A stretch of 64,000 nucleotides of DNA, taken from assembly GCF_900095855.1 (NCBI RefSeq), contig NZ_FMIY01000002.1, positions 487,322-551,321 on the forward strand. Direction: 5' to 3'. The stretch comes from Megasphaera coli. GTDB lineage: Bacteria > Bacillota > Negativicutes > Veillonellales > Megasphaeraceae. Made by a program: the position numbers and the translations under genes. Shown here piece by piece: positions 9,178 to 17,123 of the stretch. The notes under the pieces were generated by a model, which was not told where the DNA came from, ran no database searches, and saw only the letters and a list, made by a program, of their open reading frames with translations. Position 1 is the first letter of the stretch. Each line of letters opens with the position of its first letter.

Positions 9178-11032
9178 TTATGTGGTTGGAAATGTTGTAT
9201 CAGTTGATGGAATGAAAGTAAATATACTCATGAATGAGCATTCGAATTTAGAATCCTTTCATTATGATGGAGCAATGTATGATGGGATTTCTATTGGTAG
9301 TTATATAGGTATAATTCGAGGTTCAAATAAAATTATAGGAAGAGTTGAAAAAGAGTTTTTAGAAGACAAGAGTAATGAACCATTGGCACATGAATTTTTT
9401 AGAGATAGATTTGAAAGACATTTAGAAGTTAGTTTGATTGGTAACATTTATAAGTCAAATTTTGAATTTGGGATAAAAAGATTCCCTATGATTTTTAACG
9501 AAGTCGTTTTATTAACAGACGACGAAATAAGATGTGTTTTACAGAAAGATTCGTCTATCTCTAAATATAGGATTTTGATTGGCAAAAGTGTTTCTAATGG
9601 TATTCCTGTTGAATTGGCTTGGGATAATTTATTTAATACGCATATGGGAATATTTGGAAATACAGGAAGTGGTAAATCAAATACATTAACAAAATTATAT
9701 ACTGAATTATTCAGTCATGAAAATCATGAAATTTTAGTCGATTTTAATAATAATAGTAAATTTGTTATTATTGATTTTAATGGTGAGTATATACAGCCAG
9801 GTGTGCTACGTGATAACAAGAAATGTTTAAATCTATCAACTAGAAATAATGATGGCGATAAATTGCCGTTAACACCAAGAGTTTTTTGGGATATTGAAAC
9901 GCTTTCGATTCTATATTCAGCAACTGAAAAAACACAACGTCCATTTTTAGCTAGAGCAGTTAAATATTTTGTTGATGAAGGTAGTTTTGATATTACTGCT
10001 GATAAAATAGTAGATGGATTGAGTTCTGCTTTTTATAATATTTTCAAACAAAATAATAATAAAGAAATGCTAAATTTACTGCATAAATCGTTGGATATAA
10101 TACACTTTGACATGAGCCAAAAATATAGCGACGATGAGCAAAATTCAATTGATATAAGCTGGCTTAATTCTTTGTGGCATTCACAAAATGATACTTATTA
10201 CGTAGATGGAACTTATATAAGTAGCATAGATGATTCTACCAAAAGAAATAAAAGACGGGAGTTTGAAAAAATACTTAAAAGAAATGAATTTATAAAGAAT
10301 ATTGAGCGTCTAACTGTAACAGAAAAATTAAAAATAACGGTTAACTCTTATCTGATTTTTTGTTTAGCATATGGTAAAGTGAATTTTGAACACATAAATC
10401 CTTTAATACAAAGAATCGAAGCAAGATCAAGTTTTATTGAAAAAACAATTTGTTTATCATCAGATTCCAATGAATGGGACTTGTTGAATGTAATTTCTTT
10501 TAGGCGTTGTAACTCAGAGGCAAAGAAAATGATTCCTCTTTTAATTGCAAAACAATTGTATGAGGAACATAAAGAAAAAATAACTGGAGAAAATGAAATA
10601 ACATCTACGATTCACTTAATAATAGATGAAGCACACAATATTTTATCGGCTCAATCGACTAGGGAAAAGGAGTCTTGGAAAGACTATAGATTAGAAGTTT
10701 TTGAAGAAATTATTAAGGAAGGTAGAAAATTTGGCTTTTTTATAACTTTATCTAGTCAGCGACCGTATGATATTTCGCCAACTATCATTTCTCAATTACA
10801 TAATTACTTTATACATAGACTGGTTAATGAACAGGATTTAAGAATGATTGCAAATACTGTAAACTTTCTTGACCCTATTTCAAGAAGTCAAATACCCAAT
10901 CTTGCGCCAGGTCAATGTATAATAACAGGGACCAGTTTTGAAATGCCGTTACTTGTTCAAGTGTCAAAGTTAGATAAGGAAAAATCACCTTCAAGTGAAA
11001 ATGCTGACTTAGTGAAATTATGGATAGGATAG
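9167..11032 (+). CDS. herA: HerA-family ATPase of a SIR2-HerA defence pair
   Basis: This 621-residue ATPase of the HerA/FtsK group has a Walker A motif (GNTGSGKSNT) near residue 163, a DFNGEY strand near residue 202 and a Walker B (LIIDEAHN) near residue 484. An SSQRPYDIS segment near residue 527 resembles the sensor/arginine-finger region. The first 130 residues match the small beta-barrel (HAS-barrel) of HerA proteins. The ATG at 9167 lies inside the end of the SIR2 gene and is preceded by AGGTG at 9156-9160; a GTG at 9158 is possible but overlaps that site. HerA proteins form hexameric DNA translocases, and in defence pairs they bind the SIR2 partner and control it. No HerA-associated nuclease (NurA) is present, which supports pairing with SIR2. 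Confidence 0.87.
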   Translation: MKNNYVVGNVVSVDGMKVNILMNEHSNLESFHYDGAMYDGISIGSYIGIIRGSNKIIGRVEKEFLEDKSNEPLAHEFFRDRFERHLEVSLIGNIYKSNFEFGIKRFPMIFNEVVLLTDDEIRCVLQKDSSISKYRILIGKSVSNGIPVELAWDNLFNTHMGIFGNTGSGKSNTLTKLYTELFSHENHEILVDFNNNSKFVIIDFNGEYIQPGVLRDNKKCLNLSTRNNDGDKLPLTPRVFWDIETLSILYSATEKTQRPFLARAVKYFVDEGSFDITADKIVDGLSSAFYNIFKQNNNKEMLNLLHKSLDIIHFDMSQKYSDDEQNSIDISWLNSLWHSQNDTYYVDGTYISSIDDSTKRNKRREFEKILKRNEFIKNIERLTVTEKLKITVNSYLIFCLAYGKVNFEHINPLIQRIEARSSFIEKTICLSSDSNEWDLLNVISFRRCNSEAKKMIPLLIAKQLYEEHKEKITGENEITSTIHLIIDEAHNILSAQSTREKESWKDYRLEVFEEIIKEGRKFGFFITLSSQRPYDISPTIISQLHNYFIHRLVNEQDLRMIANTVNFLDPISRSQIPNLAPGQCIITGTSFEMPLLVQVSKLDKEKSPSSENADLVKLWIG

Positions 11033-11425
11033 CGTATAGTATTTTTAGTAAAATTGTCTCAGCAAAATTATTAATTACCATTTTATTGATGATATCATAA
11101 AATAGTTTTTATAAAAATTTTTCATCTCCTTCGCACTACCAACTTGCTGCTATTTAACCGCTCCTGTTCTGATAAACTGGAGTTCATCTGTACCCAAAAG
11201 TTGCTGATAATATACTAAAGAAAAATTATGATTATGATTCTATGCCTATATACTACTAGAAAATGGGAAGAACGAGTCCATTTAATCCGGGAGAAGAATT
11301 TAAGAGAGTGTTAAAAGCGCGACAAATAGCATTTTGGCGTTATTATGCGGTAAGCGCGAGGATAAGTGTGGCCTTCGCAGCTGGTTTTTAGGTTATTACT
11401 CTAGATTCAGTTACAAAGGAGCGAC
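11033..11425. other. AT-rich intergenic stretch between herA and the kwaA remnant
   Basis: I find no convincing gene in these roughly 390 bases. A 42-codon open frame at 11263-11391 (starting MGRTSPFNPGEEF) has no ribosome-binding site and no recognised family. The last 20 bases carry a good ribosome-binding site (AAGGAG) for the next reading frame. The stretch may include debris from earlier insertions in the island. Confidence 0.4.
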
Positions 11426-11933
11426 ATGGCAAACCGTTTGCAGAGTCTTATATATAATTTTGCGACTATATCGATAAGCATCATCTTATTAGGTGGATAT
11501 TTTATTATTTTTAAAAATACAGATATTCCGTCATTAGGAATTGGGTATTTCCTAATAATTTTAGGTATTTTATTAATCATTATTAGTGTGGCATCATTTT
11601 ATTACTATAAGCAAAACGGCGAAAAAATAATATTATGCGCATCTGAAGTGGAACCAATAAACACCAGTTGGTGGTTTGCTTATTTAGTACGGATACCTTT
11701 TTTGTATAGTTTTTATCGCTTCGATTATTAGTCTATGCAGTATATTCATGTTGTCGCCAGATAGTCCTCATCCTATTTTGAAATTATTAGGATTTCACTT
11801 TTATCGAATAAAAAGTCGGGTAGGTTGCGGAGGATATCTTCTAATTACTAAGCGAAAGACTATAAGAAATATAAGATCAATAAAATGTATACATCGTTTT
11901 TCTGAATATTGTTTAATTGATGCGGATTTATAG
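11426..11933 (+). pseudogene. kwaA: Probable kwaA remnant (Kiwa membrane protein), frameshifted
   Basis: A good ribosome-binding site (AAGGAG) precedes an ATG at 11426. The first open frame gives 101 residues with two clear membrane segments (near residues 13-30 and 40-62) and a third hydrophobic stretch, then stops at 11731. Shifting by one base just before that stop restores a fourth hydrophobic segment (IASIISLCSIFML) that joins the next open piece at 11748-11933, ending in TAG. The rebuilt product is about 169 residues with four membrane helices. That topology, and its position directly before a DUF4868-like remnant, match KwaA of the Kiwa defence system. The assignment rests on remembered family features and needs a profile search. 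Kiwa membrane proteins act as sensors of phage at the inner membrane. Confidence 0.55.
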
Positions 11934-11946
11934 GAGGATAGGATTA

Positions 11947-12824
11947 ATGTTTGATAACTCTAGTGTCTTGTTATGCTGAATGAAGGCAGTGTAAGCAAGT
12001 TGACAGTCGATGAGGCGTCAAGACAACTGATCTGTCGGAAATTTGAATTAGGTATAAATGAAATGCACGAAGGAAAGCGGGAGATTATATTCTCTGGAAC
12101 CTACAAGCCAAATACTGACGAATTTTGTTGTATCCAGAATTTGGCATTGTCTGATGAAATTAAAGCTGCAGTTCGTGATCCTTTTAGCGTTGAATTTTAT
12201 TCGCCAGTGGACAATAATTAGAGAATATTAAAACAATATTTTCGGGTGAAGTAAATGAAGCATCAGACACTGAAAACTTTACGATTGCATTTCAAAAATT
12301 AAAAAAGAACAGTATTTTAGGCCCAGTTGGATTAATCTATTTTATTCATCCGATACATTTAAAAAACATGATAAAATAGGACTCAGTATTTCTGATAATA
12401 TTGATTGCTTTTTTTGAGTTAGATAGTTTAAAATTTCAATCCTTTTATTATGTACGCCAAATATTCGAATTAAATAATTACTATAGATTAGCTACAAATA
12501 ATGAAGTACAAGAATTTGCAAAAATGGTAAGTTGCTTATTACAGATGAAGTGAGCTTTTTTTAATGGTTAATTCTGTTATAAGGCGAGCAATTGTGTGTA
12601 TAAATGATTCAAAAATATTAGGAGAGTATGGCGTTATGGTAATACATCAGCGCGCTAAAAGCTTAGGTTGTAATATAGAAATTAAAGACGGTAAGTTAGT
12701 CTTGACAGACACTAAAGATGAATTAAAATTCTTCCTGAAAATATTGGATGATGAAGCTTTTAAAGGGTATTTTACAGATGATATTTATGTTACCAATTCA
12801 AGGAGTGCTTTTAATAGTAATTAA
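11947..12824 (+). pseudogene. kwaB: Probable kwaB remnant (DUF4868), multiple frameshifts
   Basis: An AGGAGG site (11932-11937) precedes an ATG at 11947, but that frame stops after 10 codons. Fragments in changing frames then read as one protein of about 290 residues. One piece spans 11973-12221, and one begins near 12221 (NIKTIFSGE). Another runs through SISDNIDCFF, with a jump at a seven-T run (12409-12415) into FYYVRQIFELNNYY. A further jump at a second seven-T run near 12556 leads to 12564-12824, ending NSRSAFNSN. The VRQIFEL segment, the VIRRAIVCINDS segment and the C-terminal block resemble DUF4868 proteins such as KwaB, the DNA-binding partner of KwaA. At least four indels make it non-functional. 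Identification is by pattern only; decay is directly visible. Confidence 0.6.
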
Positions 12825-12850
12825 GAATAGCAATTAAAGGGGGCTAAATT

Positions 12851-14197
12851 GTGCGGATTGTGGTTATAGGGGCAGGGAAGCTCGGATACAGTGTGGCCGA
12901 GCTCTTGTCGAATGAGCAGATGGATGTGGTTGTCGTCGATAATGACGAAGAGCGGTTGGAGACGGTGAAGAACACGCTCGACGTGCTGACGTTGTGCGCC
13001 AACGGGGCCAGTCCCGTCACGATGAGCGATACGGATATTTTCGGCGCCGACATGCTCGTTGCCACGACGAACAGTGACGAAACGAATATTATTGCCTGCA
13101 TTTTGGCGAAAAAACATAAGATTACGTATACGGCCGCGCGCATTCGGGATCTCGAATTTTTATCCGAAGCGAGAGGGTATTTGAAGGAAAATTTCGATAT
13201 TGACCTCATGATTAACCCCGAGTATATTACGGCCCGCGAAATAAACCGTATTCTCATGACGCCGGCAGCTCTCAACGTGGAAGATTTTGCTCAGGGGCGG
13301 GTGCGTCTTTTTGAAACGAAGATACGTGAAGCATCGCCTCTTGCCAATGTTCCCCTTAAGGATTTGCAGCTTCCGCAAGACGTGCTGGCAGGACTTATTT
13401 TCCGCGACCGCCGCATGATCATTCCTCACGGCGACGATCGGCTGTTGCCGCGGGACAACGCTTTTTTTGTCGGCGCATCCGCTGAAATCGAAAAATTCAG
13501 CAAGCAGTTTGCCGGTACGGGCTCGGCCGTACCCGAACGAGTTCTCATTATCGGCGCGGGCCGAACGGGACGGGCTTTGGCACGCAGACTGGATAAGCAG
13601 GATGTGAAAGTTAAGGTCATCGAAAAGGATGCCGAACGGAGCCGCCGTATTGCGGAACTTCTCGATTCGGGCATCGCCATCTGCGGCGACGGTACGGATA
13701 TCGACCTCCTCACACAGGAAGGCGTAGGTGAGGCGGACGTCGTCGTTTGCCTGACGGACGATGACAGGCTCAACCTTATGCTCGCCCTTTTGGCCAAGCA
13801 TTTGGGCGCCGCCCGAACCATCGTTCGAGTAGCGCGCATTGAATACGTGGAACTCATGGAAAAGGTCGGTGTCGACATCGTTCTTTCGTCGCGCCTTTTG
13901 GCGGCAGGGGATATCCTCGCCTTTGCCCGCCGCGGCGGCGTCGTCTCCGTCGCCATTCTCGAAGGCGCTAAGGCGGAGGCGGTGGAGGTCATCGTCCAAG
14001 CCGGCTCGTATGTGGAAGGAAAAAAGCTCATGGACATGGATTTGCCCAAGGAATGTCTCATTTGTGCTTACGTGCGCGGTGACGAGGCTTTTGTGCCGAC
14101 GGGCCAATCGGTCCTGCAGGCCGGAGACAGGGCCATCCTCTTTATCCGCATGGATTATGCGAAAAAAGTGATGAAGTACTTTACGGGAAAGGCGTAG
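12851..14197 (+). CDS. trkA: Trk potassium uptake regulatory subunit TrkA
   Basis: This 448-residue cytoplasmic protein controls TrkH-type potassium channels in response to nucleotides. It has the usual duplicated RCK layout: a Rossmann domain beginning IVVIGAGKLGYS at residue 2, a first ligand-binding TrkA-C domain, a second Rossmann domain (VLIIGAGRTGRA) near residue 230, and a second TrkA-C domain. Length is normal for two-unit TrkA. Translation starts at GTG 12851 after an AAAGGGGG ribosome-binding site. It is the first gene after the AT-rich defence island, and three trkH genes follow it. It lies 3 bp from the first trkH, so the set is probably one operon. Whether the single TrkA serves all three TrkH proteins is not known. 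Confidence 0.95.
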   Translation: MRIVVIGAGKLGYSVAELLSNEQMDVVVVDNDEERLETVKNTLDVLTLCANGASPVTMSDTDIFGADMLVATTNSDETNIIACILAKKHKITYTAARIRDLEFLSEARGYLKENFDIDLMINPEYITAREINRILMTPAALNVEDFAQGRVRLFETKIREASPLANVPLKDLQLPQDVLAGLIFRDRRMIIPHGDDRLLPRDNAFFVGASAEIEKFSKQFAGTGSAVPERVLIIGAGRTGRALARRLDKQDVKVKVIEKDAERSRRIAELLDSGIAICGDGTDIDLLTQEGVGEADVVVCLTDDDRLNLMLALLAKHLGAARTIVRVARIEYVELMEKVGVDIVLSSRLLAAGDILAFARRGGVVSVAILEGAKAEAVEVIVQAGSYVEGKKLMDMDLPKECLICAYVRGDEAFVPTGQSVLQAGDRAILFIRMDYAKKVMKYFTGKA

Positions 14198-14200
14198 GCT

Positions 14201-15631
14201 ATGAAGGGCGCATTTATTTTTTTCGGCATGAGCCGTATGCTCAGCTTTATAGGCGTATTACTTCTCGTACCTCTCGCCGTTTCCGTATATTCAGGTGACG
14301 GTACGGCCTCGGCCTTTTGGCCGTCCCTCATTACGACGGCTGCAGGTGCCGCTCTTTTTCAGGTTGGCGGCCGGACGCGAAAACGGCAAATGCCTCTCAC
14401 CGAGGGGACGGCGCTTCTTTTTTTTGCGTGGTTTGTTCTCGCCCTTGTAGGTGCCATACCCTTTGTCTGTGCCGGCATTCTCGTACCTGCAGACGCTTTC
14501 ACGGAGGGGATGGCGGCCTTTACGACAAACGGCACTTTCATGTCCATAGAGCAGGTGCCGGCGGCATTTCGCATCTGGCATATCCTTATGGAGTGGGCAG
14601 GGGCACTTATTTTTATCAGCTTTTTTGTGACTGTCGTGCCGCAGGTGAGCAATGTTTTTTCCTTCGGCCTGTCCGGCAACAATCCCTTTGTCTTTACGAC
14701 AGGACTGACGCGTATGTTTTCCTTTGTGAAAGCCGTATCGATTATTTACGTCTTTCTTACGATATTGTCCTGTATTGCTTACACGGCGGCAGGGCTGTCT
14801 TTTGATACGGCTGTACTGCAGGCCATGACGACCGTGTCTACCGGCGGCACGTCTCTCGTGCCCCTTGTAAGTCCGGGTCTCGTCGCGGCGGCTATGATAG
14901 GCATGTTTCTCAGCAGCTGTAATTTCCTTCTCTTATACCGTATTCTGAGAGAGAGGAGTATACGGGCTTTTCGCTTCAATACGGAAATTCGTGTCTTTGC
15001 GGTCCTCGTCATCGGTGCGACCTTTCTCGTGGCGATGAATATCCGCGACGGCGGGCTCTACCCCTGGAGCGACAGCCTGCGCACGGCATTATTTCACGTT
15101 CTTTCCTTTGTGAGCACGACGGGCTTTACGGGCCCTGAAGCGGTAACGTTTCCCGAATTTGACAGACTTCTCCTTTTTCTTCTCGTCTTTGTCGGCGGAT
15201 GTGTCGGCTCCGTGACGGGAGGCATGCGGGTTCTGCGCTTTCTCATCCTCTTAAAGATGACGGGAAGAGAACTTCTTAGAACCTTGCATCCGCAAATGGT
15301 CGTCAATGTAAAGGCCAATAACATGTCCGTACCTCTGCCGGTCATCAGCCGTGTCCTGAATGTATTCTTTCTTTTTACGGTGATGTTTTTCTTTTCCGCT
15401 CTCGTCCTTTCCTTGGCGGGTCTTACACCTCTTCAGGCTTTGGGACTTGCCGGGGCGGGCCTTACGGGAACGTCCGCGGCGGCAGCTCTCTTTGAAACGG
15501 CGGAGCTTACGGCATTGCCGGTCTGGGCGAAATTGTACTATAGTTTTACGATGGCCTTGGGGCGCATGGAAATCGTCGCCTTTTTCATTGTCCTCCAGAC
15601 GGGTACTCATTTCTTGCGGCGCCGCTGGTAG
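14201..15631 (+). CDS. TrkH-family potassium transporter subunit, divergent copy
   Basis: This 476-residue integral membrane protein has the four-fold M1-P-M2 layout of TrkH. It is the most divergent of the three copies. The first pore loop reads TTNGTF near residue 108, where copies 2 and 3 have TGTGATV. The second reads STGGTS where they have GGF, the third keeps STTGF, and the fourth reads GLTGTSAA where they have N/C-x-GP. The filter glycines are still present, so it may conduct a cation, but selectivity could differ. It lies directly after trkA (3 bp) and 12 bp before the second trkH. Potassium uptake is inferred from the family; sodium or another ion is possible. Confidence 0.85.
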   Translation: MKGAFIFFGMSRMLSFIGVLLLVPLAVSVYSGDGTASAFWPSLITTAAGAALFQVGGRTRKRQMPLTEGTALLFFAWFVLALVGAIPFVCAGILVPADAFTEGMAAFTTNGTFMSIEQVPAAFRIWHILMEWAGALIFISFFVTVVPQVSNVFSFGLSGNNPFVFTTGLTRMFSFVKAVSIIYVFLTILSCIAYTAAGLSFDTAVLQAMTTVSTGGTSLVPLVSPGLVAAAMIGMFLSSCNFLLLYRILRERSIRAFRFNTEIRVFAVLVIGATFLVAMNIRDGGLYPWSDSLRTALFHVLSFVSTTGFTGPEAVTFPEFDRLLLFLLVFVGGCVGSVTGGMRVLRFLILLKMTGRELLRTLHPQMVVNVKANNMSVPLPVISRVLNVFFLFTVMFFFSALVLSLAGLTPLQALGLAGAGLTGTSAAAALFETAELTALPVWAKLYYSFTMALGRMEIVAFFIVLQTGTHFLRRRW

Positions 15632-15643
15632 GAGATTACAAGT

Positions 15644-17098
15644 ATGAACGGAAAAATAGTTGCCTATCTTCTGGGACGTCTGTGCTTGGCCTGCAGTGCG
15701 TCCTTGCTCCTGCCCTTGGCGGCAGCGCTCCTGTACAGAGAGGGAGATATCGGCGCCTTTGTGACGGCTGCCGCAGCTGCCGCTGCCACAGGGCTGCTAC
15801 TGACGGGAAGCGGCGTAAGACCGAATGATTCTCTGACTATCCGTGAAGGGCTGGCGATTACGACACTCGGCTGGGTAACGGTCACCTTTCTCGGCATGAT
15901 TCCTTATGCGGCCGGCGGCTACACCGGTGTTCTCGACGGTATTGTGGAGACCGTCTCAGGTCTCTCCGGTACGGGAGCAACGGTTATTGACGATGTGGAA
16001 ATATTGCCGCAAAGCCTGCTCCTTTGGCGGTCTTTGACGCACTGGCTCGGCGGTTTGGGCATCATCGTCATCTTCATCGCCCTTTTTCCGCGCTTCGGCA
16101 GAGGAGCGGTCCGTCTCTTCAATACGGAGAGCACGGGCCCTGTCAATACGAAGCTCCTGCCGCAGATTAAAGAGACGGCGCGGGCCTTATTTTACGTGTA
16201 CGTTCTCTTTACGGCGGCCTGTACACTTGCCTTATACGCCTGCGGTCTCGATTTTCTTTCGGCTTTGAATCACGCCTTTTCGACTATCGCGACGGGAGGT
16301 TTTTCTCCCTTTAACGACAGTGCGGCTCACTTCAGGAGTCCCCTCATCGAAGGGATCCTGGCCTTTTTTATGATTATATCGAGCGCCAATTTCGGCATGT
16401 ATGTGGCTGCCCGCAAGAGAGGCATGCGCGTTATCTTGAAAGACACGGAATTTCGCTTCTACGTGGGCCTTGTCTTCGGTGCGGCCCTGCTCATAACGGC
16501 AAACCTCGTCCTTTCGTCGGGTTGGGACGGCATCTTCGCCTTTCGCGAGGCTTTTTTTCAAGCCGTGTCCATGTCGTCATCGACGGGCTTCGTGTCATAT
16601 GACTTTGACCGCTGGCCCGCTTTTTCCAAGTGTATACTCTTATTTCTCATGTTTCTCGGCGGCTGTGCCGGTTCGACGGCGGGGGGATTAAAGGTGACGC
16701 GGCTCATGCTTCTCTTTAAGGCGGCTCATCGTATTTTGCGGAAAACCGTCTATCCTCGCGAAATCATTGCGGTCCGTTCGAACGGAATGGAATTTACGGA
16801 GGACACTTTAAACGGCGTGGTTCGCTTTTTCTTCGTCTATGTCATGCTCGACGTCCTTTGGGCGGTCCTCTTCGTCTGGGACGGCGTGCCCGTCTTCGAT
16901 GCCATAGGCGTCAGTATTTCCGCCATGGGCAACTGCGGACCGTCCTTCGGTATGTTCGGGCCTACGTGCACGTACGCGGCTTTGCCGCCTTTCAGTAAAA
17001 TCGTTGCAGCCCTTGCCATGCTCACGGGACGGCTCGAATCGTTTTGCGTCCTCGTCCTCTTCGTGCCCGCATTTTGGCGGCGAGGACAAGGATGGTAA
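15644..17098 (+). CDS. trkH: TrkH-family potassium transporter subunit (copy 2)
   Basis: This 484-residue membrane subunit of a Trk potassium uptake system has four canonical pore loops: SGTGATVI, ATGGFSPFN, SSTGFVSYD and GNCGPSFG, each with the filter glycine. Length is typical for TrkH. It starts at ATG 15644 after a GGAG site, in the same operon as trkA and the neighbouring trkH genes. It is much closer to copy 3 than to copy 1, sharing long identical stretches such as the LLWRS..HWLGGLG segment, so copies 2 and 3 look like a more recent duplication. Partnering with TrkA 12851-14197 is the natural inference. Confidence 0.93.
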   Translation: MNGKIVAYLLGRLCLACSASLLLPLAAALLYREGDIGAFVTAAAAAAATGLLLTGSGVRPNDSLTIREGLAITTLGWVTVTFLGMIPYAAGGYTGVLDGIVETVSGLSGTGATVIDDVEILPQSLLLWRSLTHWLGGLGIIVIFIALFPRFGRGAVRLFNTESTGPVNTKLLPQIKETARALFYVYVLFTAACTLALYACGLDFLSALNHAFSTIATGGFSPFNDSAAHFRSPLIEGILAFFMIISSANFGMYVAARKRGMRVILKDTEFRFYVGLVFGAALLITANLVLSSGWDGIFAFREAFFQAVSMSSSTGFVSYDFDRWPAFSKCILLFLMFLGGCAGSTAGGLKVTRLMLLFKAAHRILRKTVYPREIIAVRSNGMEFTEDTLNGVVRFFFVYVMLDVLWAVLFVWDGVPVFDAIGVSISAMGNCGPSFGMFGPTCTYAALPPFSKIVAALAMLTGRLESFCVLVLFVPAFWRRGQGW

Positions 17099-17123
17099 TT
17101 TTCGGCTCCGGTCGGAGGAATTC

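Noticed and set aside
11263-11391. 42-codon frame starting MGRTSPFNPG between herA and the kwaA remnant
   Set aside because: It has no ribosome-binding site and no recognisable family; kept only as part of the intergenic description.
11426-12824. Sequencing error as the cause of the kwa frameshifts
   Set aside because: At least five separate shifts would be needed in 1.4 kb while equally AT-rich neighbours with many homopolymers are intact; true decay is more likely, though reads should be checked.
13160-14107. Minus-strand open frame of 315 codons inside trkA
   Set aside because: It is antisense to TrkA Rossmann and TrkA-C domains; no domain is recognised.
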